From: Pegea sp. RAD2-039
Lineage: Eukaryota; Chordata; Thaliacea; Salpida; Salpidae
Direction of reading: 5' to 3'
Assembly (NCBI GenBank): GCA_034620365.1
Contig: JAQGEQ010000189.1
Coordinates: forward strand, 186,001-250,000
Length of the DNA: 64,000 bases
Both the position numbers and the translations under genes were made by a program. Shown here piece after piece: positions 37,165 to 49,196 of the stretch (position 1 is the stretch's first letter; every line of letters begins with the position of its first letter). Below the pieces are notes generated by a model. It saw nothing but the letters and a program-made list of their open reading frames with translations. It made no database searches and was not told the DNA's origin.

Positions 37165-38241
37165 AAGCTAATACAAAATTAATCATAAAATAATTTCCTT
37201 TATTTAAAAGAAAGGATTATTTGCTGTATCAACATTTAATAGTCTTTATTTTGTACATTTACACAACATTTAACAATAAAATAATGTTTGCTTTAAATTT
37301 TTAAATCCTTAGTAAAAGTTAAAATTAGTTTGATTGATTTAACAACAAAATTAAAGTTGAATAAAAAATTTACATCTGTAAAAATTATTTCAAATGTTTT
37401 ATGTGGAAAGAAAAATATTTTGTATTCTATAAAATTACAATTTAGATATTTCATACAAACAAAAGAAATTAAGTTTAGGATCAAATTAATATTTACCAAA
37501 ACTAGATTCACAAAATTATTGCTGGTTTCTCTGCAATCGGTTTCCTAAAAATATAATTTTAAGCTTTTTAATTAATTTTTGTTTCACGTCAAAAATTTTG
37601 TTACAAATAAAAGTTTGTTTTAATAGTTAATTTAAAAATTAAATTTAAAAGTTTTAAATCTGTAAAACTTATTTCAAATCTTCTGAATGAATAAACTATT
37701 TTATCTTCTAATGTATAAGATTGACAATTTAGTAAGTTTATGAAAAGAAATTAATGGGTTTACTCTTTGTCCGAAAGCAATGAAACCAGTTTCAATCTAA
37801 TCATCTTCTATATCCTGCAAAATTGTATTAAATAATAACATCAGTAACTGGTATTTAGTTCTTAAATAACTATAATTATACAAAAATTATTATACTAAAA
37901 ATATATAAAAAGATGTGGAGTTTGAACTGCATATCAGAAGTGTATTTTACCGCATACGTAAATGTGTTGCTAAATTTTTATAGTGCAATTCTTATAACTA
38001 TAAACATCTCTTGATTTAAAGTTTCAAATATAATTTTATCATCTTGTTAATTTGATCTTCAAACTCTCTAACCACTTATCTCAAAGACGCATCATTTTGA
38101 TATTTTCCCATCTTTTCATTTATATTAAATCATCTATTTACTAAAAGAATATTTTTAGATAATTTTAATAAAAACTTTTAAGTAAAAAGTAGCTAACAGC
38201 AATCAATTCAGAAAATTATTTTTTGACGAAATAATTTATTA

Positions 38242-38361
38242 GCAAATTTACACCACAAACACTAAACTAATCGAAATTTATATAATGAAAAGAATCTGAG
38301 TAATACTACAATTAAAGCACATTTCTATATTGCTAATTTTTGAAGTTGAACAAGTTTCAAC
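38242..38361 (-). repeat. Cassette C26
   Basis: Same spacer as C5. Confidence 0.75.
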
Positions 38362-38866
38362 AAACTATGTCAATATTTATTCTAAATTTCTTCTTTAATT
38401 CCATAGCAAAGATTATTTGCTGAAATAAAATTCAGTAGTTTTCTATGTGTACCTTTACACAGAACTTTAAAACTTTTAACTGATTTCAGTAAATGATTTA
38501 AGTTTTTTTTTCAATCAATGTTTTGTTGATAGTAATCTAGTCAGGGTTTGGTTCATAATATCGGCTCCATATCCAGCAGCTCCTTCTACTACTGAGGCTT
38601 TAGTTGGCGACATTTTAGGTAAATTGATTTAACTCTTAACAATTTACTATCCAAAGATCAATTATAGTGTTGCCCACAGCAGCTTTTTATTGGCTCTTTT
38701 CTTCATTTACACCACAGGTATGATTCAGACTATTAACAGTTAAGGGGTTCAAACGGTTATGAGGTTCATTCACTTATTTCAAAATACTTTTTTATAAAAA
38801 CAATTTTTATATTATATAAACAAGTTTACTTTATATTCTACCGACCAATTTCTCTTGTAGCTTCTA

Positions 38867-39190
38867 TTGAATCTTCAAATGATTATTTTTTTAATCTCCG
38901 ACTCCATTCTTCAAAATTTTTTTCCACATCAATTTGAATTTCTTTTTCAAAAATCTCCCAGTGATCAGTTGTTGTCCTATCTCCATCAGTGGTTGTATTT
39001 CTCAATCAAGTCTTATAAACATCCTCATACAACAGATAAATATGAAACGCCGATGTGTCTTGAAAGATTCATAGATGATGATCAACATTCAGATAACTAC
39101 AATACAAATTTGGATTTAGAAACAGCTCTTGATGTGTGCTTACATAAAACAGGAAAAAATTTAATTACAAGAATTACTCACCCTACTTAG
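38867..39190 (+). CDS. Conserved ORF K, unknown function, best copy
   Basis: The longest ORF in the window. The C-terminal half (KHPHTTDKYETPMCLERF, then an acidic stretch, then LDLETALDVCLHKTGKN and ITHPT) has ordinary amino-acid composition. The copies at 9,955-10,246, 17,990-18,190 and 45,821-46,072 are wholly or partly broken. The opposite strand of the same copies also shows a protein-like run (TTTDHWEIFEKEIQIDV), so the true coding strand is unclear. It may be an exon of a larger lost gene. No family recognised. Confidence 0.35.
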   Translation: MNLQMIIFLISDSILQNFFPHQFEFLFQKSPSDQLLSYLHQWLYFSIKSYKHPHTTDKYETPMCLERFIDDDQHSDNYNTNLDLETALDVCLHKTGKNLITRITHPT

Positions 39191-40022
39191 CTAAATGGAT
39201 AAAACCAAAATTATCGTTTATCATGAAAACTGATTATTTCTATTTCTTCTTTTATCTAAAGTTTAATTTAATTTGGTTTTAAGTTTTAGACTAAAGTATT
39301 TATTATAATATAGAATTGATTATTTAAGATCTAAATACCAGTTAATGATGTAATTATTTAATAAAATCTTGTAGGATTTATAAGATGATTAGATTGAAAC
39401 TGGTTTGATTGCTTTCAGACAAAGAGTAAACCATTTTAAATTATTTTTAAGAACTTACTAAACTGTCAGATTTATACACAAGAAGATAAAATAGTTTATT
39501 TATTTAAATAATTTGAAATAAGTTTTACAGATTTCGAATTTTTGATTTAACTTCGATTTTTACTAAACTTATTAAATCAAACTTTTATTTGTATCAAAAT
39601 TTTTGACGTGAAACAAAAATAATTAAAAAGCTTAAAATTATATTTTTTAGGAAACAGATTGCAGAGAAACCAGCAATAATTTTGTAAATCCAGTTTTGGT
39701 AAAGATTATTTTCATCCCAAACTTAATTTCTTTTGTTTTTATGAAATATCAACATTGTTATACAAAAAATACACAAAATATTTTTTTTTCAAATAAAACA
39801 TTTGAAATGAATTTTACTGATAAAACTTTTTTATTTTTCTTCAATTTTTTGTTAAATTAATCAAACTAATTTTCAATTTTATTAGAAGTTTTGATATAAT
39901 AGAATATATTGATTTATTGTTAAAGGTTAAATGCTGTGAAAAAGTACAAATTTAAAAGTACATAATGTTGATTTAGCGAATAATCCTTTCTATCTGATTT
40001 AGGAAGATAATTATCTTTTTAG

Positions 40023-40070
40023 GAAACCGATTGCGGAGAAACCAACAATAATTTTGTGATTCTAGTTTTG
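40023..40070 (+). pseudogene. Gene X 48-bp exon copy with clean splice sites
   Basis: ETDCGETNNNFVILVL between CTTTTTAG and GTAAATATT, phase 0. The flanking exons are missing: the sequence upstream is a C13/C32-type flank. Confidence 0.5.
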
Positions 40071-40404
40071 GTAAATATTAATTTGATCTTAAACTTAATT
40101 TCTTTTGTTTTTATGAAATATCTAAATTATTATTCTATAGAATACAAAATACTTTTTTTTTCACTTCAAACATTTGAAAAAATTTGTACAGATCTTACTT
40201 TTTTATTTAACTTTAATTTCGTTGTTAAATCAATCAAACTAATTTTAATTTTCATGAAAAATTTTAAAATTTAAAGGAAATATTATTTTATTGTTAAATG
40301 CTGTGTAAAAACGTACAAATTAAAAACTACCAAATGTTGATTCAGGGAATATTCATTTCTTAAAACTAAAAAGAGATAATTTAGGTTCAACCTTGAATTT
40401 GTTT

Positions 40405-40519
40405 GTTGAAACTTGTTCAATCTCAAAATTTAATTGAAAAAATCTTGAATAAAACCTTTACGCAGATTTTTTAGTCTATAAAAATTTCTACTAGTTTAGT
40501 GTTTGTGGTGTAGATTTGC
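40405..40519 (+). repeat. Cassette C27 (core without body)
   Basis: Same spacer as C11. It abuts an opposite-strand body. Confidence 0.75.
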
Positions 40520-40884
40520 TAATAGATTTCATCAAAAAAATAAATAAAAATAAATTGTGTTGTTCGAACTGCATATCAGAAGTGTATTTTACCGCATACG
40601 TAAATGTGTTGCTAAATTATTATAGTGCCTTTATTAATACTATAAACATCTCTTGATTTAAAGATTCAAATATAATTTTATCTTCATGTTATTCAGATCT
40701 TCAAGCTCTCTAACCGCTTGTCTCAAAGTTGCTTCATCTTGCTATTTTCCAATCTCTTATCCATTTATATTAAATCATAAATTTGCTAAAAAAAATGGTA
40801 TTTAGATAATTCAGATAAAAACTTTTATGTAAAAAGTAGCTAACAGGAGTCAACTCAGAAAATTTTTTACGAAATAATTTATTA

Positions 40885-41014
40885 GCAAATTTACACCACA
40901 AACACTAAACTAATCGAAATTTATATAAATTGAAAAATCAGCGTAAAAATGTTCAAGAAATCCTTCATATGTGCAAATATGTTTGTTAGATTTTGGAGTT
41001 GAACAAGTTTCAAC
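40885..41014 (-). repeat. Cassette C28
   Basis: Spacer as in C7, with a few substitutions. Confidence 0.8.
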
Positions 41015-41219
41015 AAACTAATTCAAGATTAAACTGAAATTATCTTCTTTTATTTGAAAGAAAAGATTATTTGCGGAATCAATACACAGCATTGTTTAAT
41101 TGGTACGTTTACACGACGTTTACACGACGTTTAACAATCAAATAATATTTTCTTTAAATTTTTTAATAAAAATTAAAATTAGTTTGATAGATTTAACAAA
41201 AATTAAAATTAAAGAAATT

Positions 41220-41690
41220 TTATTTAGTATTAAACATAATTTCAAAATTACTAATAATTATTGAAATTTAAGTCATTTCAAAGTTAACTTTTGACATTTC
41301 AAGTAAAAAAATTTTAATGGTACTTTGTTTAAAAAACGTCTTATAAATTCAACTTACAAAAACTGTAAATAATAAATATAAATTATAATATCTAAATATT
41401 TCAAATCGAAAAACTATTAAAATAAAAAATATATTTAAACTATAGAATTGAAAATTACTAAAAAAGTAAAATATCAAGAAGAACATCAAAGTTAGAAAAA
41501 AATTTGACTTTAAATAAAAATACATCCTGTTTGTCTGCATAAAATATAAAAATATTTAATTTGAAACTATTATATAAAAACTGTTCTTTAAAAAAATTGT
41601 TAATAATCGTAAACTACTATCGTAAAAAAATTATTGTAAAACAGTGTTTACAACTTTTCTCTTTTTTTATTTTAATATCAAAAAATAAAG
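41220..41690 (-). repeat. RAD54 3'-flank repeat
   Basis: Contiguous with copy D's last exon, which shows that this repeat really is the downstream flank of the RAD54 stop codon. Confidence 0.7.
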
Positions 41691-41718
41691 ACAAAAATAT
41701 CGCGAGATGATGACGTCA

Positions 41719-42392
41719 TCAAACTGGTTTTCGTTGCATGATATGCGAGACCTGATGAAAGGCGAAACTTGCCCCAGAAGAGTCCCAGACGCAAATGTAA
41801 TTCGGAATGTGTCTCACTGAATATGAGTGATTCCAATCCGATAAATCTGAATTACAATCAGCAGTAGCCGGTGGAGGGCGCACTTGCACACAATTGACGC
41901 ATCTGTGACGCGTTGATGACGTCATTGACGCGATACCAACAGACGTAATTACCTTTGTGTTGAATGAGTGTCGCTTCCACATGACTTCATCGTGTCGTCG
42001 AGGGGTGAAAACAACTGAAGTAGCTGATCACATAAGAAATGTCTGGCTACATCTTCTTCACGGTCCACTACACACGACGAAAGTGGCTTTTTATGAGCTT
42101 GGCGCTGAAATATTTTCTCTTCAATACTTGAAGTTGCGAGTAATCTGCAAGAAGCCATTTTCGGTCACTTTAATTTTCAGTGTTTCCAATTGACTTTTTA
42201 ATAAATTTTTTATCTGTAAATGTAACAAGGTTTTTTTTGCCCATCTCTAGCCATGGCTTGTTCGTCGTTAGCAGGGTTCCAATCAGGATTAAACATAACT
42301 AACCGATTTGCACCAATCAAATTTAAACCATATCTAAAAATTTTATAATAAATTAATAAATCCACTAACATCCTTTTGCCAGATAAATCCGG
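41719..42392 (-). pseudogene. rad54: RAD54-like C-terminal fragment, copy D
   Basis: Last exon 41,719-41,902 (RCVNCVQVRPPPATADCNSD, LSDWNHSY, FAFHQVSH, stop), exon 41,953-42,144 (192 bp), motif V/VI exon 42,214-42,333 (120 bp, internal deletion, donor GT changed to AT). The YVRLDG exon is deleted exactly as in copy B. The first exon is reduced to 42,357-42,392. Confidence 0.85.
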
Positions 42393-42422
42393 CTGAGAAA
42401 AAAAATTGTTATAAAAGAAATG

Positions 42423-42455
42423 TTCCCAGACCGGGAATCGAACCCGGGCAGCGTG
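42423..42455 (-). pseudogene. tRNA-Glu 3' half
   Basis: Acceptor and T arm only. The break in the anticodon arm joins ATTTGTGAGGATAAAG, which at 52,807 and 53,127 is some 250 bp further on: a simple deletion. Confidence 0.7.
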
Positions 42456-42870
42456 AATATTTGTGAGGATAAAGATGAACTACTAGACCATTATTATCCT
42501 TGTATCTTAGATTGAACTTTTTCAATCTTAAAATAGATGAAAAGCTGTGTTGTTTGAACTACATATCAGAAGTGTATATTTTACCGCATACGTAAATGTG
42601 TTGCTAAATTATTATAGTGGGTTTATTAATACTATAAACATCGCTTGATTTAAAGATTCAAATTTAATTGTATCTTCTTGTTATTTTGATCTTCAAACTC
42701 TGTAACCGCTTGTCTCAAAGTTGCATCATTCCGATATTTTTCCATCTTTTCAATTATATTAAATCATATATTTGCAAAAAAATGTATTTAAATAATTTAA
42801 ATAAAAACTTTTATGTAAAAAGTAGCTAAAAGAAGTCATTACAGAAAAATTCTTTGACGACAATTTATTA

Positions 42871-42990
42871 GCAAATTCACACCACAAACACTAAACTACA
42901 AGAAATTTATATAAAACAACAAATCAGTCTACAATTTATTTTGAATTTGGCAAAACGTCTTTTAATTTTTGGAGTTGAACAAGTTTCAAC
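42871..42990 (-). repeat. Cassette C29
   Basis: Spacer containing GACGTTTTGCCAAATTCA. The upstream element is AGACTGATTTG. Confidence 0.75.
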
Positions 42991-43406
42991 AAACTAATTC
43001 AAGATTAAACTTAAAGTATCTTCTTTTGTTTAAAAGAAAGGATTATTTGCTGAATCAACATTTAGTAGTTTTTAATTGTTACGTTTACACAACATTTAAC
43101 AATCAAATAATATTTTCTTTAAATTTTAAATTTTTTAATAAAAATTAGAATTAGTTTGATTGATTTAACAAAAGTTAAAGTTAAATAAAAAAGTTCGATC
43201 AATAAAATTTATTTTAAATATTTTAAGAAAAAAAAAACCTTTTTCTATTCTATATAATAACTATTTAGATATTTCATAAGACCAGAAGAAATAAATTAAG
43301 CAGACGAATTGTCACTAAGTATTGATAACCAACTATCTAACATCCCTCTTATGACTCATAATTCATCTTTCAAAAGACAGCTTTATAAAACATAACAAAA
43401 GTTAAA

Positions 43407-43682
43407 GTGATTTTCTTGATACACAGGAATTTGTTTACGGGGTTTTTGAAATCACTAATACAAAAAGAGATAATAATGAAAGTAATAAATGACTATAACA
43501 AATATATAAAAAAATTTCGTTTATACAATACTGAGGTTATTGATCTGAAAATGAATTGTAGTTTATGTAAACTATTTGAAAATAATGATAGTGTATTAGA
43601 TAATGTTGTCAATAATTTGTTCAAGCAAATCTGTTTAAGTTGTCTAAATCTGTTTATCCTTAATTCACTAGAAATTATTTAA
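43407..43682 (+). CDS. 91-aa ORF with two CxxC pairs, unknown
   Basis: The part from MKVINDYNKYIKKF onward is lysine-rich and carries CSLC and CLSC about 30 residues apart, a spacing that could bind a metal ion. The copy at 54,090-54,356 has a 2-nt deletion with a stop, but keeps both CxxC pairs. Alternatives are a captured exon or chance. Confidence 0.3.
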   Translation: MIFLIHRNLFTGFLKSLIQKEIIMKVINDYNKYIKKFRLYNTEVIDLKMNCSLCKLFENNDSVLDNVVNNLFKQICLSCLNLFILNSLEII

Positions 43683-44371
43683 TTTTCAACACAAAAAAGA
43701 AACTCAGCAACAAATATTTTTATTTTTATTTGAAACTTTTTCTTTCTAGGAAATTAAATAGAAAAGTAGAAATTGTTTTCTTGAATTCTCTGATTTTATT
43801 CAATTTAATATATTTTTAAGTGACATAAATAAACAATTATTGGTTTAATAATTACTTACTTTATATGAAGTAGATAACTTTATATTATTAAGACAATCTA
43901 TTTTATAAATTTCTAATTTTAAGGCTTATCTTATTCTGTTTCTTAATACTAAAAATATTCCAATTTTTTTTTTAAACTTTATTCAGTACCTTTTCAAGCA
44001 GATTTAAAGGTTTTAAGTTCAATATTTTGGTTTTCTTTTACTGATTCTTGTTAAATTTTAAACATTTCAGTTTACTGAAGATTGTAATAGTTTCATAAGA
44101 ATTAGCAATAATATTGATAATATTTTTGAATTATTGCTATTGAGCTGTTGTATTTGGAGTCGATATTATGAACCAAACTCTGACTAGATTACCATCAACA
44201 AAATATTGATTGAAAAAAATGTTTAAAACATTTCAATCAATTACTGGAAACAGTTAAAAGTTTTAAAGTTCTGTGTAAAGGTACAAATTGAAAACTACTA
44301 AAGTTTGATTCAGCAAATAATCTTTGCTATCGAATTAAAGAAGAAAGCTAGAATAATTACTGAAATAGTCT

Positions 44372-44491
44372 GTTGAAACTTGTTCAACTCTAAAAATTAT
44401 AGTAATAGCAACTCACATGAAATACAATTTTACGCTGATTTGTTCCTCTATATAAATTTCGATTAGTTTAGTGTTTGTGGTATAAATTTGC
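44372..44491 (+). repeat. Cassette C30
   Basis: Same spacer as C10. The block ends GTGGTATAAATTTGC. Confidence 0.8.
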
Positions 44492-44860
44492 TAATAAATC
44501 ATTTCGTTATAAAAATATTTTCTGAATTGACTCCTGTTAGCTACTTTTTACATAAAAGTTTTTATTTAAATTATCTAAATACCATTTTTTTAGAAAATAT
44601 TTGATATAATATAAATGGATAAAAGATTGGAAAATAGCAAGATGAAGCAACTTTGAGACAAGCGGTTAGAGAGCTTGAAGATCAAAATAACATGAAGATA
44701 AAATTATATTTGAATCTTTAAATCAAGAGATGTTTATAGTATTAAGAAGGACACTATAATAATTTAGCAACACATTTACGTATGCGGTAAAATACACTTC
44801 TGATATGCAGTTCGAACAACACAATTTATTTTTATTTATTTTTTTGATGAAAATCTATTA

Positions 44861-44979
44861 GCAAATCTACACCACAAACACTAAACTACTAGAAATTTTT
44901 ATAAACTAAAAAAAAAATCTGCGTAAAGGTATTATTGAAGATATTTTCATTTAATTTTTGAGATTGAACAAGTTTCAAC
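44861..44979 (-). repeat. Cassette C31 (core without body)
   Basis: Same spacer as C4, C6 and C36. Confidence 0.75.
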
Positions 44980-45312
44980 AAACAAATTCAAGATTGAACC
45001 TAAATTATCTCTTTTTAGTTTTAAGAAATGAATATTCCCTGAATCAACATTTGGTAGTTTTTAATATGTACGTTTTTACACAGCATTTTACAATAAAATA
45101 ATATTTTCTTTAAATTTTAAAATTTTTAATGAAAATTAAAAATAATTTGATTGATTTAACAACAAAATTAAAGTTAAATAAAACAGTAAGATCTTTAAAA
45201 ATTTCATAAAATGTTTCAAGTGAAAAAAAAGTAAATTGTATTCTATAGAATAACAATTTAGATATTTCATAAAAACAAACGAAATTAAGTTTAAGATCAA
45301 ATTAATATTTAC

Positions 45313-45360
45313 CAAAACTAGATTCACAAAATTGTTGTTGGTTTCTCCGCAATCGGTTTC
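45313..45360 (-). pseudogene. Gene X 48-bp exon copy
   Basis: ETDCGETNNNFVNLVL with intact AG and GT borders. Confidence 0.5.
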
Positions 45361-46350
45361 CTAAAAAGATAATTTTAAGCTTTTTAAATTATGTTTTCTC
45401 TTATGTTAAAACTTTTGTATAAATGAAAGTTTGTTTTAATAGTTTAAATAAAAATCAAAGTTAAATCAAAAATTCTAAATCTGTAAAACTTATTTCAAAT
45501 CTTTTAAATGAATAAAGTATTTTATCTTCTTGTATATAAATCTGACAGTTTAGTAAGTTCTTAAAAATAAATTAAATTGGTTTACTCTTTGTCGGAAAGC
45601 AATCAAACCAGTTTCAATCCAATAATCTTCTAAATCCTGCAAAATTTTATTAAATAATTACATCAGTAACTGGTATTTAGATCTTAAATAATCAATTCTA
45701 TATTATAATAAATACTTTAGTCTAAAACTTAAAACCAAATTAAATTAAACTTTAGATAAAAGAAGAAATAGAAATAATCAGTTTTCATGATAAACGATAA
45801 TTTTGGTTTTATCCATTTAGCTAAGTAGGGTGAGTAATTCTTGTAATTAAAACTTTTCTTGTTTTATGTAAGCACACATCAAGAGCTGTTTCTAAATCCA
45901 AATTTGTATTGTAGTCATCTGATTGTTGATCATCATCTATGCATCTTTCAAGACACATCGGCGTTTTATATTTATCTGTTGTATCAGGATGTTTATAAGA
46001 CTTGATTGAGAAATACTTGATGGAGATAGGACAACAACTGATCACTGGCAGATTTTTCAAAAAGAAATTCAAATTGATGTGAAAAAAAATTTTGAAGAAT
46101 GGAGTCTGAGATTAAAAAAAATAATCATTTGAAGATTCAATAGAAGCTACTACAAGAGAAATTGGTCGGTAGAATATAAAGTAAGCTTGTTTATATAATG
46201 TAAAAATTGTTTTTATAAAAAAGTATTTAGAAATAAGTGAATGAAACTCATAACCGTTTGAAACCCTTAACTGTTAATAGTCTGAATCATACCTGTGGTG
46301 TAAACGAAAAAACTAACGGAATTATAAGGAACTATCAATTGTAGCTAGAC

Positions 46351-46422
46351 CCCCAGGTGGTCTAGAGGTTAGGATTCGTGACTCTCACCCACGCGGCCCG
46401 GGTTCGATTCCCGCTCTGGGAA
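46351..46422 (+). tRNA. tRNA-Glu(CTC), partly decayed
   Basis: Loop CTCTCAC. Mismatches at 1-72 and 31-39. It ends 28 nt before the RAD54 exon of copy G, within the same intron. Confidence 0.75.
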
Positions 46423-46450
46423 CTTCTTTTTTCACGCAATTTTTTTTCAG

Positions 46451-47437
46451 CCGGATTTATCTGGTAAAATGATGTTAGTGGATTTATTGATGGCAGCAAC
46501 TCGTTCACTAAATGATGATAAATATGTGATTGTATCAAATTACACGCAAACGCTCGATTTATGTGAAAAATTGTGCCGTATGAGGAGGTAGAGAACTTGA
46601 TGATGATGAATTTCAATCAACATTTTGTTGTCAGATACGGATATGTAAGATTAGATGGAAGTATGACTATTAAAAAACGATCAAAAATCGTAGAACGATT
46701 TAATGATCCAGCATCTCAAGATTTTGTGTTTATGCTAAGTAGTAAAGCAGGAGGGTACGATAAACAGTGTTTCCAAACAAAAAATTTTAAAAAAATATCA
46801 AATTTTTAGCTGTGGTTTAAATTTGATTGGTGCAAATCGGTTAGTTATGTTTGATCCTGATTGGAATCCTGCTAACGACAAACAGACCATTGCTAGAGTG
46901 TCGAAAGACGGACAAAAAAACCTTGTTACATTTACAGGTTAAAAATTATAAAAAAATCAATTGAAAATTCTGAAAATTAAAGTGACCGAAAATGGCTTCT
47001 TGCAGATTACTCGCAACTTCAAGTATTGAAGAGAAAATATTTCAGCGCCAAGCTCATAAAAAGGCACTTTCGTCGTGTGTAGTGGACCGTGAAGAAGATG
47101 TAGCTAGAAATTTCTCACGTGATCAGCTACTTCAGTTGTTTTCACCGCTCGACAACACGATGACTTCATGTAGAAGCGACACTCATTCAACACAGAGGTA
47201 ATTACGTCTGTTGGTTCCGCGTCAATGACGTCATCAACGCGTTACAGATGCGTCAATTGTGTGCAAGTGTGCCCTCTACCGGCTACCGCTGATTGTAATT
47301 CAGATTTATCGGATTGGAATCACTCATATTCAGCGAGACACATTCTGCATGACCGTCTCCGTCGCGTCTGGGACCCTTCTGGGGCAAGTTTCTCGTTTCA
47401 TCAGGTCTCGCATATCTTGCAACGAAAAACAGTTTGA
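46451..47437 (+). pseudogene. rad54: RAD54-like C-terminal segment, copy G (most complete)
   Basis: All five exons, each with AG/GT borders and phase-2 junctions: 46,451-46,587, 46,635-46,754, 46,810-46,937, 47,006-47,197 and 47,248-47,437 with the stop. Introns are 47, 55, 68 and 50 bp. The third exon is 128 bp instead of 126 and frameshifts before the TCYIY segment, and motif VI reads ARVSKDGQK in place of ARVWRDGQK. The fourth exon lacks the LKC codons present in copy B. N-terminal exons and promoter are absent. The copy is useful for reconstructing gene structure but is not functional. Confidence 0.9.
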
Positions 47438-47439
47438 TG

Positions 47440-47690
47440 ACGTCATCATTTCGCGATATTTTTGTCTTTATTTTTTGATAGTAAAATAAAAAATGAAAAA
47501 AGTTGTAAACATTGTTTTGGGATAATTTTTTTACGATAGTAGTTTACGATTTTTTACAATTCTTTTAAAGAACAGTTTTTTTATAATAGTTTTAAATTAA
47601 GTATTTTTTTATGCTGACAAACAGAATATATTTTTATTTAAAGTCAAATTTATTTTTAAGTTTGATGTTCTTCTTGATATTTTACATTGT
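47440..47690 (+). repeat. RAD54 3'-flank repeat, attached to copy G
   Basis: Directly follows the stop codon of copy G and joins C13/C32-type sequence at about 47,690. Confidence 0.65.
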
Positions 47691-47810
47691 CAATTTGACA
47701 ACTTTTGATTATATTATAAAGGTAATATAAAATTATAAACATTTACTAAGTATTTAACTACCTTACAATACCCTCAAACGGAAATTGTTTTCTGATAATT
47801 TAATTCATTA

Positions 47811-47930
47811 GCAAATATACACCACAAACACTAAACTACTAGATATATATATAAGGGAAAAAAATCTGCGATTGAATATCAATGCAAAAACAAATAATTC
47901 ATTGATTTTTGGAGTTGAAAAATTTTCAAC
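47811..47930 (-). repeat. Cassette C32
   Basis: Same spacer as C13. It is followed by a partial LR1 copy (48,195-48,780). Confidence 0.75.
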
Positions 47931-48779
47931 AGATCATTTCAAGATTAAATCTAAAATATCTTCCTTAATCAGATAGAACGGATTATTCACTAAGTCAACA
48001 TTATGTACTTTTAAATTTGTACTTTTCCACAGCATTTAACCTTTAACAATAAATTAATATATTCTATTATATCAAAACTTGTAATAAAATTGAAAATTAG
48101 TTTGATTAATTTAACAAAAAATTGAAGATAAATAAAAAAGTTTTATCAGCACAATTTTTTTCAAATGTTTTAATTGAAATAAAAGTATTTTGTTTATTTT
48201 TTGTATAACAATGTTGATATTTCATTAAAATAAAATGATTCAGGTATAAATAAGCAGCTAGGTAAGTTTAGTTATTTAATTTTTGTTTATCAGTTACATA
48301 TAAAACTGATTGAAATTATTTTTATTAGGTTAATATTTATATTAAAATTTGATGCTTCTCAAATCAAGTAGTAAATTGTTCAATGCAGGCCAACGTAGTT
48401 AACACAATCAAGAAAGATGCCATCAAAAAAACTATCTGTAAATGAAGACTAATACATGATGTTAAATATAAATTAAAATATTTATTACCACACTATACAA
48501 TAAAACTTGATACTAATACAAGATCTCAAATACAAGTTAATGAAAATTAAAGCAATTAATTTCTATTCAACAACATTTTGATTTCTCTTAATTTCTTTTT
48601 ATTAAATTAATAATATTGGCTTTTATACCTTGAAATTAGTCAAACAATATTCAGAATATAATTTTTTGCTGAAAGAGAAGATAATTATAAACTTTCTGAT
48701 TCGAGTTTTTACTTGTGGATGCGTAAGAAATGTAAACTAAAAATTTATCTTTTAGATGATTATTATAACTTAGTTTTAA

Positions 48780-49190
48780 TTCATCATCAAATTATAAATA
48801 AATTTGTTGCAATAAATGTTATTTCGATATTTTAGCATTTTTTAAGACGAATAAAATATCTAGTTTATATTAAAGTAGAAAACTTCGTTAAACACTCAGA
48901 TGTTTTATATCACTTATTTAATAAAAATGTTTTTATTTCAAAGACTTTAATTATTTCATGAAAAATTTCTCTCTAATAAAATATTTCTTAATTATTTTTG
49001 ACATTGAAGCTACAAAAAAAAAGTTTAAATTTTAATTAATCGTCGAAATTTTTTTAATCTTTCTGAAAAATCAAAATATTGACTTCTTATTTCTAAATAA
49101 ACCTAAAAAAAAACAGAATTTATGTTTCACTGTTTTTTATTAATATTTTGATTAAAGCTCAATTTTTTAGCAAGCTATTTTATTTTTAAA
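48780..49190. other. Single-copy AT-rich intergenic stretch
   Basis: No repeat partner and no exon seen. It is the 3' flank of the EndoU gene. Confidence 0.5.
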
Positions 49191-49196
49191 TGATAA

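Larger units (their letters stand above)
37310..43350. repeat. Large direct repeat LR2, copy 2
   Basis: Partner of 8,340-14,010. The MutS-like fragment is at about 38,455-38,625 (minus). Confidence 0.85.
44040..46310. repeat. Direct repeat LR3, copy 2
   Basis: Partner of 16,190-18,480. Contains a MutS-like fragment (44,150-44,285) and ORF K on the minus strand, open for 83 codons at 45,821-46,072. The left part (43,700-44,040) belongs to LR4. Confidence 0.85.
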
